A stretch of 64,000 nucleotides of DNA from Castor canadensis (GCF_047511655.1 NC_133405.1:91671046-91735045); one strand, 5' to 3'; positions 23,519 to 35,852 are shown, counted from the first letter of the stretch. Translations and numbers: made by a program. The notes: generated from the letters alone by a model not told the origin.

Positions 23519-23986
23519 TTTTTATTCATATGCGCATACAATGTTTGGGTCATTTCTCCCCCCTTCCCCCACCCCCTCCCTTACCCCCGTTCCCACTCCC
23601 CCCCTACCCACTCGCTACCCGGCAGAAACTATTGTGCCTTTTCTCTAATTTTGTTGAAGAGAGAATATAAGCAATAATAGGGAGGACCAAGGGTTTTCCT
23701 AGTTGAGATAAGGTTAGCTATGCAGGGAGTAGACTCGCATTGATTTCCTGAGCATGTGTGTTACCTTCTAAGTTAATTCTTCTTGATCTAACCTTTTCTC
23801 TAGTTCCTGGTCCCCTTCTCCTATTGGCTTCAGTTGCTTTAAAGTATCTGCTTTAGGTTCTCTGCGTTGAGGGCAACAAATGCTATCTAGTTTTTGAGGT
23901 GTCTTACCTATCCTCATACCTCCCTTGTGTGCTCTCGCTTTATCATGTGACCAAAGTCCAATCCACTTGCTGTGTTTGCCCTTGAT

Positions 23987-26900
23987 CTAATGTCCGCATA
24001 TGAGGGAGAACATAAGATTTTTGGTCTTTTGGGCCAGGCTAACCTCAGTCAGAATGATGTTCTCCAATTCCATCCATTTACCAGCGAATGATAACATTTC
24101 ATTCTTCCTCATTGCTGCATAAAATTCCATTGTGTATAAATACCACATTTTCTTAATCCATTCATCAGTAGTGGGACATCTTGGCTGTTTCCATAACTTG
24201 GCTCTTGTGAATAGTGAATAGTACTGCAATAAACATGGGTGTGCAGGTGCCTCTGGACTAACCTGTGTCACAGTCTTTTTGGGTATATCCCCAAGAGTGG
24301 TATTGCTGGATCACATGGTAGATCAATGTTTAGCTTTTTAAGGAGCCTCCAAATTTTTTTCCAGAGTGGTAGTACTAGTTTACATTCCCACCAGCAGTGT
24401 AAGAGGGTTCCTTTTTCCCTGCATCCTCGCCAACACCTGTTGTTAGTGGTGTTGCTAATGATGGCTATTCTAACAGGGGCGAGGTGGAATCTTAGTGTGG
24501 TTTTAATTTGCATTTCTTTTATTGCTAGAGATGGTGAGCATTTTCTCATGTGTTTTTTGGCCATTTGAATTTCTTCTTTTGAGAAAGTTCTGTTTAGTTC
24601 ACTTGCCCATTTCTTTATTGGTTCATTAGTTTTTGGGAGAATTTAGTTTTTTAAGTTCCCTATATATTCTGGTTATCAGTCCTTTGTCTGATGTGTAGCT
24701 GGCAAATATTTTCTCCCACTCTGTGGGTGTTCTCTTCAGTTTAGAGACCATTTCTTTTGTTGAGCAGAAGCTTTTCAGTTTTATGAAGTCCCATTTATCT
24801 ATGCTATCTCTTAGTTGCTGTGCTGCTGGGGTTCCATTGAGAAAGTTCTTACCTATACCTATTAATTCCAGAGTATTTCCTACCCTTTCCTGTACCAACT
24901 TTAGAGTTTGTGGTCTGATATTAAGATCATTGATCCATTTTGAGTTAATATTGGTATAGGGTGATATATATGGATCTAGTTTCAGTTTTTTGCAGACTGC
25001 TAACCAGTTTTCCCAGCAGTTTTTGTTGAAGAGGCTGCTTTTTCTCCATTGTATATTTTTAGCACCTTTGTCAAAGACAAGTTGGTTATAGTTGTGTGGC
25101 TTCATATCTGGGTCCTCTATTCTGTTCCACTTGTCTTCATGTCTGTTTTTGTGCCAGTACCATGCTGTTTTTATTCTTATTGCTCTGTAATATAGTTTGA
25201 AGTCAGGTATTGTGATACCTCCAGTATTGTTCTTTTGACTGAGTATTGCCTTGGCTATTCGTGGCCTCTTGTGTTTCCATATAAATCTAATGGTAGATTT
25301 TTCAATCTCTTTCATGAATGTCATTGGAATTTTGATGGGAATTGCATTAAACATGTAGATTACTTTTGGGAGTATAGACATTTTTACTATGTTGATTCTA
25401 CCAATCCATGAGCATGGGAGATCCCTCCACTTTCTATAGTCTTTCTCAATCTCTTTCTTCAGAAGTTTATAGTTTTCCTTGTAGAGGTCGTTCACATCCT
25501 TTGTTAGGTTTACACCTAGGTATTTGATTTCTTTTGAGGCTATTGTAAATGGAATTGTTTTCATACCTTCTTTTTCAGTTTGCTCATTGTTAGTGTATAG
25601 AAATGCTAATGATTTTTCTATGCTGATTTTATATCCTGCTACCTTGCTATAGCTATTGATGGTGTCTAGGAGCTTCTGAGTAGAGTTTTTTGGGTCTTTA
25701 AGGTATAGGATCATGTCGTCTGCAAATAGGGATATTTTGACAGTTTCTTTACCTATTTGTATTCCTTTTATTCCCTCTTCTTGCCTAATTGCTCTGGCTA
25801 GGAATTCTAGTACTATGTTGAAGAGGAGTGGAGATAGTGGGCATCCTTGTCTCGTTCCTGATTTTAGAGAGAATGGTTTTAGTTTTTCTCCGTTAAGTAT
25901 AATGCTGGCTATAGGTTTGTCATATATAGCTTTTATAATGTTGAGGTACGTTCCTTCTATTCCTAGTTTTCTTAGAGCTCTTATCATGAAATGGTGTTGG
26001 ATCTTATCAAAGGCTTTTTCTGCATCTATTGAGATGATCAAGTGGTATCTGTCTTTGCTTCTGTTAATGTGGTTTATTACATTTATTGATTTTTGTATGT
26101 TGAACCACCCCTGCATTCCTGGGATGAAGCCTACTTGGTCGTGGTGAATGATCTTTTTGATATGTTGTTGAATTCGGTTTGCCATTATTTTATTGAGGAT
26201 TTTTGCATCAGTGTTCATTAAGGAGATTGGCCTATAGTTCTCCTTTTTGGAGGTGACATTGCTTGATTTTGGGATAAGTCTAATACCGGCTTCATAAAAT
26301 GTGTTAGTCAGTTTTCCTTCCCTTTCTATGTCATGGAACAGTTTAAGGAGGGTTGGTATCAGTTCTTCTTTAAAGGTCTGATTGAATTCAGCAGAGAATC
26401 CATCAGGTCCTGGACTTTTCTTTTTAGGGAGACTCTTGATTGCTGCTTCAATTTCATTTTGTGTTATAGATCTGTTCAGGTGATTAATATTCTCTTGGTT
26501 CAGTTTTGGATGATCATATGCATCTAGAAATCTGTCCATTTCTTTAAGATTTTTCAAATTTATTTGAATATAGGTTCTCGAAGTAGTCTCTGATGATTTC
26601 CTGGACTTCCATGGTGTTTGTTGTTATCTGCACTTTTGCATTCCTGATTCTACTAATTTAGGTTTTTTCTCTCCTCATTTTAGTCAGGTTTGCCAGGGGT
26701 CTGTCGATCTTGTATATTTTTTCAAAGAACCAACTTTTTGTTTCATTAATTCTGTGTATGTTTTTTTTTTTGTTTCTATTTCACTGATTTCAGCTCTTAT
26801 TTTTATTATTTCTCTCCTTGTATTTGTTTTGGGATTTGCATGTTCTTGTTTTAGTAAGAGTTTGCGATGTATCATTAGGTCATTGATTTGGGATCTTTCA

Positions 26901-27796
26901 GTCTTTTTAATATATGCACTCATGAGTATAAACTTTCCTCTCAGGACTGCCTTTGCTGTGTCCCATAGGTTGTGTTTTCATTTTCATTGACTTCCAGGAA
27001 CTTCTTAATTTCCTCTTTTATTTCATCAATGACCCATTGTTCATTAAGCAATGAGTTATTCAGTTTCCAGCTGTTTGCATGTTTTTTGTCTTTATTTTTG
27101 TTGTTGAGTTCTAGTTTTATTGCATTGTGATCAGATAGAATGCATGGTATAATTTCTATTTTCTTATATTTGCTGAGGCTTGCTTTGTGCCCTAGGATAT
27201 GATCTATTTTGGAGAAGGTTCTGTGGGCTGCTGAGCAGAATGTATATTGTGTAGAAGTTGGATGAAATGTTCTGTAGACATCAAGTAGGTCCATTTGATC
27301 TATGGTGTATTTTAGATCTAGGATTTCTTTATTGATATTTTGTTTGGATGACCTATCAATTGATGATAATGGGGTGTCAAAGTCTCCCACGACCACTGTG
27401 TTGGAGTTAATATATGCTTTTAGGTCCTTCAGAGTATGTATGATGAAATTGGTTGCGTTGACATTGGGTGCATATAGGTTGATAATTGTTATTTCCTTTT
27501 GGTCTATTTCCCCTTTTATTAGCATGGAATGTCCTTCTTTATCTCGTTTGATCAATGTCAGAGATAAGTATTGCTACTCCTGTCTGTTTTCAGGGGCCAT
27601 TGGCTTGGTAAATCTTCTTCCAGCCTTTCATCCTAAGCCTATGCTTATTTCTGTCAGTGAGATGGATCTCCTGTAAGCAACAAATTGTTGGATCTTCCTT
27701 TTTAATCCATTTCATCAAATGGTGCCTTTTGATGGGGGAATTAAGTCTATTAACATTAAGTGTTAGTACTGATAGGTATGTGGTGATTCCTGTCAT
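23987..27796 (-). pseudogene. L1 ORF2 (endonuclease/RT), mostly open but broken
   Basis: Starts at 27796 with the endonuclease (TLNVNRLNSPIKRHH, catalytic-type CLQEIHL). It continues at 27555-26941 with GDFDTPLS and SDHNAIKLE, typical endonuclease motifs. The 24626-26557 stretch holds the RT ([21 protein letters not shown], then [11 protein letters not shown] with both catalytic Asp). The zinc-knuckle-like C-terminus ([19 protein letters not shown]) is at 24268-24564, and the frame ends with SLICGH at 23987. Frame changes occur near 27555-27590, 26920-26960, 26557-26684, 24564-24626 and 24268. In life this protein nicks target DNA and primes reverse transcription from it. Confidence 0.88.
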
Positions 27797-27929
27797 TTAG
27801 TTGTCTTAGTTGTTTGAAGGTTTGATTGTGTGTACCTAAGTTGAGGTTACTCTCTACTTTCTTGCTTTTTCTTTTCCTGTAGTTTGGTGCTGCCTGCCCT
27901 TTCATGGTTATGTTGGGTTTCACTTTCTG

Positions 27930-29030
27930 TGTGCAGAATCCCTTGAAGAATCTTTTGTAGTGGTGGCTTTGTGGGCACATATTGTTTTAGTTTCTGCTTA
28001 TCACAGAAGATTTTTAATGCTCCATCTATTTTGAATGATAGTTTTGCTGGGTAGAGTATCCTGGGGTTGAAGTTATTTTCATTCAGTGCCCTGAAGATCT
28101 CACCCCAAGCTCTTCTTGCTTTTAATGTTTCTGTTGAGAAGTCTGCTGTGATTTTGATGGGTTTACCTTCGTATGTTATTTGTTTTTTCTCTCTAACAGC
28201 CTTCAGTATTCTTTCTCGGGTCTCTGTATTTGTTGTTTTAATGATAATATGCTGTGGTTAGATCTATTTTGGTCTGGTCTGTTTGGTGTTCTGGAGGCCT
28301 CTTGCATCTGTATGGGAATAGATTTCTCTAGATTTGGGAAATTTTCTGTTATTATTTTGTTGAATATATTACGCATTCCCTTTGCTTGCACCTCCTCTCC
28401 TTCTTCAATGCTCATGATTCTCAGGTTTGGTCTTTTGATGGAGTCAGTGAGTTCTTGCATTTTCTTTTCACAGGTCTTGAGTTGTTTAACTAATAGTTCT
28501 TCAGTTTTTCCTTTAATTACCATTTCATCTTCGAGTTCTGAGATTCTGTCTTCTGTTTGTTCTAGTCTGCTAGATTGGCCTTCCATTTTGTTTTGCAATT
28601 CCGTTTTATTGTTTTTTCTGAGGTTTTCCATATCCTGGGTGGTTTCCTCTTTAATGTTGTCTATTTTTGTCCTGAGTTCATTTATCTCTTTATTGATTGT
28701 GTTCTTTGTTTTACTTTGGTGTTTATACAGTGCTTCCATGGTTTCTTTTATTTCTTCTTGTGCTTTTTCAAATTCTCCATTTTTGTTGTCTTGGAATTTC
28801 TTGAGTGTCTCCTGTACATTTTGGTTGACCATATCCAGCATCATCTCTATAGAACCTGTATTATCTTTTCTTTTGGATTATTCTTGTGGGCTTCATTGGG
28901 TTCTTTGGCATAGTTTATCTTCATTTTGTTGGAGTCTGGATCTGAGTGTCTGTTTTCTTCATTTCCCTCTGGCTCCTGTACTAATTTTTTGCTGTGGGGA
29001 AACTGGTTTCCCTGTTTTTTTCTATCTTCC
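27930..29030 (-). pseudogene. L1 ORF1 (RNA-binding chaperone), broken
   Basis: The main open piece (28203-28844, 213 codons) runs from a long coiled coil (INKEINELRTKIDNIKEET, RLEQTEDRISELEDE) into the RRM (SIKRPNLRIMSIEEGEEVQ). N-terminal sequence (PEGNEENRHSDPDSNKMK on another frame) lies to about 29000. The C-terminal segment ending MCPQSHHYKRFFKGF-type sequence lies at 27930-28200. At least two breaks are present. The same heptad pattern is seen in copy 1. Confidence 0.82.
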
Positions 29031-30436
29031 CATCATTGCCCTTGGTGTTGTTACTGTCCCTGTACTGTGTACCATTAAGTATTTTCTAGCCTGTAATAAT
29101 AACAATGGTGATATTTAGAATGGAAGGGTGAGAAGAGATGGGAAGCAAAGAAGTTAAAGAAAAAGGGGAAAACAAATAAACAAACAAGTGGGAAAAAACA
29201 AAACAAAGAATCAAACAAAAAAGTTTCAAAGATATAAACAGGGAGTGTTAGTGTACTAATCAACAGTAAGCTGAACAGGCATTAGAGAGACAGAGAGAGG
29301 ATTGAAGAAAAAATATAAAATAAATGAATGAAAAAAAAAAACCTCCAAGTTCAAGTACAATAAAGTTTCAGTCTTAATAATTTTGGTGTTAGTCCCTCAC
29401 CTCCAATCCTGGAGATGGTGTGTCAGAAGTAGTTCTGTCGTTGTCTCATCAAAGGGGAAAAAAACTAACAAAACGAAACAACACAAAACAAAACAAAACA
29501 AAAACACCACAAAGTGTCCCAAGTTCAAATGCAATACAGTTTCAGTAAGTTTTTCAGCATGCAGGTGTAGTTCGGTTGTTGTCTCATCAAAGGAAGAAAG
29601 AAAAAAAAAAGAGTCTGGAGACAGTTCTGTGAATGGTTATCTGAGGCTGTGGCTCACCTGCCCACTGCTGTCAGCCTCCTGTTGCTGGAGGCTTTATTTA
29701 TGCAGATCTCAGGAGTGAGCTTAACACTCACCTAGCCCCTCAGGCTTTGTTTACTTAGAGTTCTCCTGGGCGTGACTGCCACTGCTACAAGCTTTCCCCT
29801 TTCCAAGCACACTGGGGGAGGTGATAGTGCACCAGCTTTCTCAGGCCTGCGTGTTTATTTACAGCTCATGTGGGAAGTGGGTCTTCCCCCTCTCCTGTGG
29901 AGTTTTCCTCCCACCGCCACTTTTACAAGCTTTCCCGCTCCTGGTTACTGGGCTTGTGCCGCCACTCCTGCCTTCCCCAGCCGGCTTGTTGTGAGGAATT
30001 TCCCCTCCCCGCTCTTTGGCACTCAGGGTGCCCCGCCCTCTTTGCTACGTGTCTTTTTTGTTGTTATTGCTTATTATTCAGGGTTTTTTTTCCCTTTTTT
30101 CCCTGGGTGGGGGTCGGTCTGTCCAGGGAGCTATGCTGATCTGGCCCAGGGTTGTCTGTGGGAGTACTGCATGCCGCTTAGCTCACCTTGTGGTCTGCTC
30201 CTTCCCAAGCCGTCTGGGTGCTGCCGTCTGGCGGCGGCATGGGAGCCCTCCTGGTTTCTCCGTTTAACGTGAAGTGGAGATGCTCTGCGCAGGCTGGAGG
30301 TGTGGAGGAGTCAAAGTTTTGCCTCTTCTCAGTGGTTTTTCCTGTAAGGTATATCTCCAGCATCTCTCCAAGATTTTACTTTAGGAGGCACACTTTCTGC
30401 TTCCTCCCTCTAGCCGCCATCTTGGAATCTCTCCGA
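29031..30436 (-). promoter_or_regulatory. 5' UTR/internal promoter of L1 copy 2
   Basis: Ends on the plus strand with 'tagccgccatcttgg', the complement of a YY1-type start, directly before the target-site duplication. The distal half (29640-30436) is GC-richer with scattered CpG, and the half next to ORF1 is A-rich with AAAAC runs. A short segment containing 'gttctgtcgttgtctcatcaaaggg' occurs twice (about 29425 and 29570), an internal tandem duplication. Confidence 0.65.
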
Positions 30437-30450
30437 CATAGTTAGACTTT
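30437..30450. repeat. right target-site duplication of L1 copy 2
   Basis: catagttagacttt follows the L1 5' end. It pairs with 23505-23518. Confidence 0.75.
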
Positions 30451-30499
30451 AACCCCCTTGCAAAACAATCAGCTCCCTCAAAATCAGGATAAAACCTGT

Positions 30500-30672
30500 G
30501 GAAATCTGGGATTAGTGATACATACCTGTAATCCCAGCAATTGGAAGGCTGAGGCAGGAGGATGGTGAGTTCCAGGCCAGCCTGAGTTACACAGCAAGTT
30601 CAAGTCCATCCTGGGATATATAGTGAGAGCCGGTCTCAAAAATCCAAGCCAAACCAAAGTGAAACAAAACAA
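30500..30672 (+). repeat. B1 SINE
   Basis: Forward B1 with 'tacctgtaatcccagcaatt', 'gaggcaggaggatggtgag' and 'aggccagcctgagttacac', then an AAAAC-rich tail. It is well preserved. Confidence 0.88.
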
Positions 30673-31389
30673 AAACTACTAGTTACTGCTTAAAATTGTT
30701 GAGAGGAATAAGCTACAGGAAAATGCATGTACTCAGCACAGTGTGTTGCATATTGTACGTTCAATTTTTGTGAAATCAATTATACTGTTGCATAATTGCT
30801 TGATAATTCTTTGATAGGTTTATGCTAGTCATATTTACGTGATACTTATATACTAACACATGATAATGACCAAGTAGTTGTGTATAAATATATCATTTCT
30901 CTAGAGCTACATATCAAACTATTAGGGGCAAAATTACATGAGCTCTTGAGTTTACATTACAACAGCATAGCAAAAAAGAAGGGTAGTGAAGCCAGTGTAG
31001 CAAAACTGATTGCTGTTCAATCTGTGGACAGGTATATGATCTCTTCTGTGATGATCATAAAGTCCCACAAATAAAAGATTACAAAGAAAAAAGGATGTCA
31101 TGCAGATGGATTACAGCAGAAACAGACAAGATTCAAGGTAGCTTGGGACATATTCAATGACTGAGGCCTCTTGGTCCTTCAAGAGTCCAATGGTCAGGTT
31201 TTCCCAACTGTACCTGAACTCATGAATTCACTTATGTACTGATTTGTGATCTATGTACCTTTGAATGTACCTTTATTGTCTGCTAATGAAAGTTGATACA
31301 AATTGTTTTTCTTCAGAGCACTTTTTCAGAGCACAGGTCTGTCTTCTGGCTCAGAAGAAGCCGTATTCTTATTTTTGTTTAAAGTAAGC
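30673..31389. other. unassigned sequence
   Basis: AT-rich DNA with a short 64-codon plus frame (30880-31074) that looks like chance. Confidence 0.35.
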
Positions 31390-31448
31390 TGGTTATTTTG
31401 GAGATTCGGTCTCACTTTTTGTCCAGGCTGGCCTGGACGAACATTCTC
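31390..31448 (-). repeat. B1-arm fragment
   Basis: 'ggttattttggagattcggtctcac' and 'tccaggctggcctggac' are reversed B1 landmarks. Only the 5' arm segment remains. Confidence 0.5.
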
Positions 31449-31451
31449 CTT

Positions 31452-31715
31452 CTTTTTATTATAAATTTTTAATTAGGGTATGTTCGTTATAGGGTGGGGG
31501 GATTCATAGTGACAATTGTGATTAGGCTTACATTGTACATTGGTTAGATCACCCTCCCCCCATCGTCTCTCCCCCTCAACCTCCTCCCCACCTCACTTAA
31601 AGCAATTGCAAAAGGTTTCTTTGTTCTAGTTCATGTAAGTATATGAAGCCCACCCACCATATACCCTCACCTAATCTCCTTCATTCACCCTCCCCCTTCC
31701 GACTGTGAGGGTAGA
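31452..31715 (-). mobile_element. L1 3' end fragment
   Basis: Resembles the T/C-rich 3' UTR end of the older L1s here: 'attataaatttttaattaggg', then a pyrimidine-rich stretch with 'caccctccccccatcgtctc'. 5'-truncated and without coding sequence. Confidence 0.5.
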
Positions 31716-31960
31716 GGATATAAGGATGTGTATTGAAAGCTGTTGAAAATGGGGAGTGTGTTGGGGACCAGGCATGACCCTGGACTGGGATATAATGGAG
31801 TTTGCACAGCCTCTCCGTGTAGAAGTTTGCACAGTCTCTTCTACCATAATTTCCCCAGTACCTGGTGTCTTGACCTTTGTTCTCACATCTCCTTGAAGAA
31901 TACAACCTGCTGTGTCCACATACCAGCCCCCTGATGCAAAACTAGATAAAGTACCAGAAG

Positions 31961-32335
31961 TGTTAGGAGACTCCGTGATGCCAGATTAATCAATACCTTA
32001 GATAAGGTGTCCTGCGTGCCTTGTCAATTCCAGAACGGATGTGTTGCAATTAAGCTTCTATGGCCTTAGGAAAATTAGCCCACCAAACCTCATTCCTTTT
32101 ACCTTGCATCAAGAATTGTTAAAGCTTGATTTTTACCTGAGTCTTTTCCTTGTACTGACCTATAAAATAAGCAGTCTGGCTCAGGTAGGCGCTCACGTTT
32201 CCCATCAGGAACGTGCAGCCCTCCCGTCCCCAGCTTTTCTGTTATGTCTGTATGTCTGTGTGTGTCTTAGTTCTCATTCCATGCCGCTCTTAGTGAGGTT
32301 CACGCAGCATACCCACGCAGGTCGCGGGCAGGAGT
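31961..32335 (+). mobile_element. candidate solo LTR, class II (ERVK-like) fossil
   Basis: Starts 'tgttaggaga'. It has a TATA-like box 'tataaaataagcag' at 32161-32174, followed by a pyrimidine-rich R/U5-like stretch and a tail 'gttcacgcagcatacccac'. The general layout is that of a class II LTR. No internal region is recognised next to it, and the right edge is uncertain. Old. It could also be an unrelated promoter-like sequence. Confidence 0.35.
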
Positions 32336-32479
32336 GGGAGGTAAAAGGGTAAGGGAGAATAACGGAAGGAGTTGAACAGACCAAAGTAAAGTATACTCAC
32401 AGCGGGGATACATTAAGAAACCCCTTTGAACATTCCCCTCTTTTAAGCTTCTCTCTGTCTCTGCTTTGACAGAGGAGTG

Positions 32480-32602
32480 CCACTGCGCCCAGCTATTGGT
32501 TGAGATGGGGTTTCACTAACTTTTTGCCTGGACTGACCGTGGACCATGATCCCCCTGATCACAGCTAGGATAACAGGTGTGAGCCACAAGTGCCCAGCTC
32601 TT
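32480..32602 (-). repeat. B1-arm SINE fragment of the composite family
   Basis: 'gcgcccagctattggttgag', 'atggggtttcactaac' and 'taacaggtgtgagccac' match the second B1 arm of the tripartite SINE. The tRNA part is absent. Confidence 0.7.
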
Positions 32603-33196
32603 TTCATTCTTTCTTCTCTGGGACTTATTGACCTGGTTTTGTATTGATAGGATATATGCTGTCATTCATCAAAGTCACCCAACCTCACTACTGAAGACAG
32701 GTGTAAAAAAGAAAACATACTTACCCTGTCACCCCATGATGAATATACATGTTATTTTGAGATAAACTTCCTTAGAGATGTTTCATTTGTAAAACTATAT
32801 CTTATTTTTAATAAATTATGTTTATGTAATACATAGAAATAAAACTTGGACATATCTGAGGTATCATGTGATGTTTAGATGCATGTACACGCTGTGTATT
32901 GTTCAAATCAGAGAAAACATGCATCTTAAACATTTGGCATGTCTTCATTGTAGAAACATTCAAAATCCCCTCTATAAACAAAGTGAGAGTCATATTGCAC
33001 AGTGATTTCATCAAGATGTTCAACCTCAAATTTTACCATGACTTACCTTGTTCTAAAAAGTAGTCAAAAGTTTTGAATTCTTAAAATTTCTTTCTCTTCC
33101 TAAGCAATATATAGTCTAAGACTGGAAATTACTTCATAACTGAGATGGGAAGCAGAAATAACCCCTGATCCCCTACCTTCCTAAGGACAGGAGCTG
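32603..33196. other. unassigned AT-rich sequence
   Basis: No gene or named repeat is seen. Confidence 0.35.
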
Positions 33197-33302
33197 TAGG
33201 GCTGGTGGAGTGGCTCAATTGGTGAGAGCGCCTGCCTTACCACTGTGAGGCCCTGAGTTCAAACCTCAGTACCACCAGGAGAAGAAGGAGAAGGAGAAGA
33301 AG
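33197..33302 (+). repeat. tRNA-derived SINE with GAA-rich tail
   Basis: Forward unit 'gctggtggagtggctcaatt' and 'gagttcaaacctcagtacc', followed by a (GAGAAG)n purine tail instead of poly(A). Confidence 0.8.
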
Positions 33303-33639
33303 ACAGTAAAGGACAAGAGTTTGTTTGACATCATATTTGCTCACCATGGCATTAGCATCACACCCACCCTGTGTTCTCAATGTATATTTCCTTAGAAAAG
33401 GAATGACTACCTCATTTCTTCCAGCTGCTTATCCTGGTAAGTATTATGTACTTTTCATAATGCTGGGATGGGACTATATAATCTGCATAGCATTTTATCC
33501 TTCCATTTGGCCCTTTACTGAGAGCAATAACTATGCTCTTGAAATGTTGTTAAGAGTTGTTCAGGCTGTTTCACACTCTTCCCCAGTGTGTCTTTCATTT
33601 CATTGTTTTTCTGGGGCAGGAAAGCATTCTGCAGCCAGT

Positions 33640-33815
33640 GAGTAATCTAGAGTCTGACAGAGCAGGGAACTGAATGTTGGTGACCTTTCCCAGGAGCTCT
33701 GAGACCTTTAGCAATTTGCTGGTCCTTTGTGTACTACAGTTTACACAGGGAAAAATGAAGTTTGTAATAGCTTCTGCTTCGTGGGGTGGTAGTCACCTTA
33801 AATGACACAACAGGG
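33640..33815 (+). repeat. MIR, degraded
   Basis: 'tctgacagagcagggaactg' and 'gacctttagcaatttgct', then 'gggaaaaatgaagtttgtaa' followed by 'cttcgtggggt', keep the MIR order (Pol III head, core, tail). Confidence 0.45.
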
Positions 33816-34010
33816 TTTTCTCTCTCTTTTATTAGCATATAATAATTGTACAAAGTGGTTTCATTTTCATATCTTGATACATACATACAATGTACTTTAA
33901 TCAAATTCACCTCCTCTCTTACTCTTTCTTATACCCCCTTCCCTCATTTTAACAAAATTTAGCGGGTTCCATTATTCCAGATTCATATGTCTATGAAGTA
34001 CTTTGATGAT

Positions 34011-34013
<3 letters not shown>

Positions 34014-34062
<49 letters not shown>
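34014..34062. repeat. (CA)n microsatellite
   Basis: About 24 CA units within the 3' UTR of an old L1. Confidence 0.95.
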
Positions 34063-34063
<1 letters not shown>

Positions 34064-35526
34064 ATCTCCTTTTACCTTCCCTCCTCCCAATGCTTCCCTC
34101 CCCCAAAGAGTCCCCCAGTTTTACACTAGTGTCATTCAGGGTTTTTTTTTTTTTCAGGTTTTATTTCCACATAAGAGAACCAACATGAGATACTTTTCTT
34201 TCTCCATTTGGTTTATTTCACTTAACATCAAGATTTCCAGTTCCATTCAGTTTTTATTTTGTTCTTATTTATTTCTGAATAATACTCCCTTCTGTATCTA
34301 CCCCACATTTTCTTTATCCACTCATCAGTTGATGATGACAAACTACAGCAGATTCCATAGTTTGGCTGTTGTGAATACTGCTGCTGCAAAAACATGGATG
34401 TGCAGGTATCTCTAGTGTATGCACACATAGATTTCTTTGAGATATGCTCAGGAGTGGTAAATATAGCAGGATCATATGGTAGTCCTATTTTTTGCTTTTT
34501 GAGAAACCTCCTACTGATTTCCACACTGGCTGCACTGATTTACATTCCCATCAACATTGTATAAGGGTTCCTTTTTCCACCACTCCCATTAGGCATCCTT
34601 GTCAGCATTCCTTATTGTTTGTTTCCCTGATCATAGCCATTGTGACTGGGGCAGGATGAAATCTCAATGTTGGTTTCATTTGCATTTCCTGTGTAGCTAG
34701 GCATGTTGAACATTTTTATTCATGTGTTTGGGGGGCATTTGTACTTCTGTTTTGGAGATGTATCTTTTCAGTTCATTTCCCCATTTATTAATTAGTTCTT
34801 TGGGGGGATTAATTTTTTGAGCTCTTTATATATTCTAGCCATTAATCCCTTGTCAGACGTATAGCTGCCAAAGATTTTCTACTATTCTGTAGGCTGTCTC
34901 TTCGTTCTGGTGATTGTTTTCTTTGCTGTCCAGAAGCTTTTCAGTTTGACAGGATCCCATTTGTCAACCCTTGCAATCCTGAGCAATTGGAATCCGATTC
35001 AGAAAGGGATTACCTATACTTGTATCTTCAAGGGCCTTCCCTATGTTGTCCTCAAGTAGTTTCGAAGTTTCCAGCCTCACATTTAGATCTTTGGTCCATT
35101 TTGAATTAATTTTTTTACATCTACTCCTGGGAGTCAATTGAATTCATTTTTGTACAGATTGAGAGACAGGGGTGTAGCTTTAGCCTTCTACATATGGATA
35201 TTCAGTTTTCCCAACAGCGTTTGTGAAAGAGGCTGTCTTTTCTCCAAATACGTTTTGGGTACCTTTGTGGAAAACAGATGACTGTATCTGTCTGGGCTTA
35301 TTTCTGGATCTTGTATTCTATTCCATCAATCTCTATGTCTGTTTTTCTGCTGGTACTTTGCTGTTTTTGTTACTATGGCTCTGTAATACAATTTGAAGTC
35401 AGGTATTGTGACCCCTCCAGCATTGCTTCGTGCTCAGCCTTCTTTGGCTATTCGGGCGCTCTTTTCTTTCTTCCATATGAAGTTTTGTGTAGATTTTTCT
35501 AGTTCTGTGAAAAGTGGCATTGGAAT

Positions 35527-35731
35527 TTTTTTTTCCGATACTGGGGTTTGAACTCAGGGCCTACACCTTGAGCCACTCCATCAGCCCCCCCCCACCCCTT
35601 TTTTGGGTGGGTTTTTTTCTAGATAATGTCTTAAGGAACTATTTGCCCATGCTGCCTTCAAACCTCGATCCTCTTGATCTCTGCCACCTAAATAGCTAGG
35701 ATTACAAGTATGAGCCACTGGCACCTGGGTA
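35527..35731 (-). repeat. composite SINE (tRNA + one B1 arm)
   Basis: Reversed tRNA unit 'actggggtttgaactcaggg' with a deletion before 'accttgagccactcc', then a B1 arm ending 'attacaagtatgagccactg'. Inserted into the old L1, which resumes at 35732. Confidence 0.75.
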
Positions 35732-35852
35732 GCGTTGGAATTTTTATGGAGATTGAATTGAACCTGTAGATTACTTTAGGGAGTATAGCCATTTTCATAA
35801 TATTAATTCTGCCAATCCATGAACATAGGAGGTCTTTCAATCTTCTAGTGTG

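Larger units (their letters stand above)
23519..30436 (-). mobile_element. full-length L1 (copy 2), younger
   Basis: About 6.9 kb between 14-bp target-site duplications with one mismatch. Minus-strand order: 5' end with a YY1-type site (30415-30422 region), 5' UTR to about 29030, ORF1 (29030-27930), ORF2 (27796-23987), 3' UTR with a C/G-rich tract (23560-23612) and a short poly(A) (poly-T at 23514-23522 on plus). ORF2 keeps one 643-codon open stretch. Only a handful of breaks separate the rest, so it is younger than copy 1 but not intact. Confidence 0.92.
33826..35852 (-). mobile_element. old L1 remnant (3' UTR and C-terminal ORF2), cut by gap
   Basis: Same older L1 type as at 8.6 kb. The 3' UTR opens at 33826 ('ttttattagcatataataatt'). 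ORF2 terminus: a minus frame at 34228-34524 includes SSSTDEWIKKMWGRYRREYY. Sequence continues through the ORF2 connection region ('ttcagttttcccaacagcg', 'tgtaatacaatttgaagtcagg'). A (CA)n tract lies in the 3' UTR and a SINE at 35527-35731. The assembly gap at 35853 truncates it. Many breaks. Confidence 0.8.

Noticed and set aside
28180-29118. 312-codon plus-strand frame
   Set aside because: It lies antisense to L1 ORF1, whose biased codons leave the opposite strand open. The protein is Ser/Phe-rich with no known similarity.
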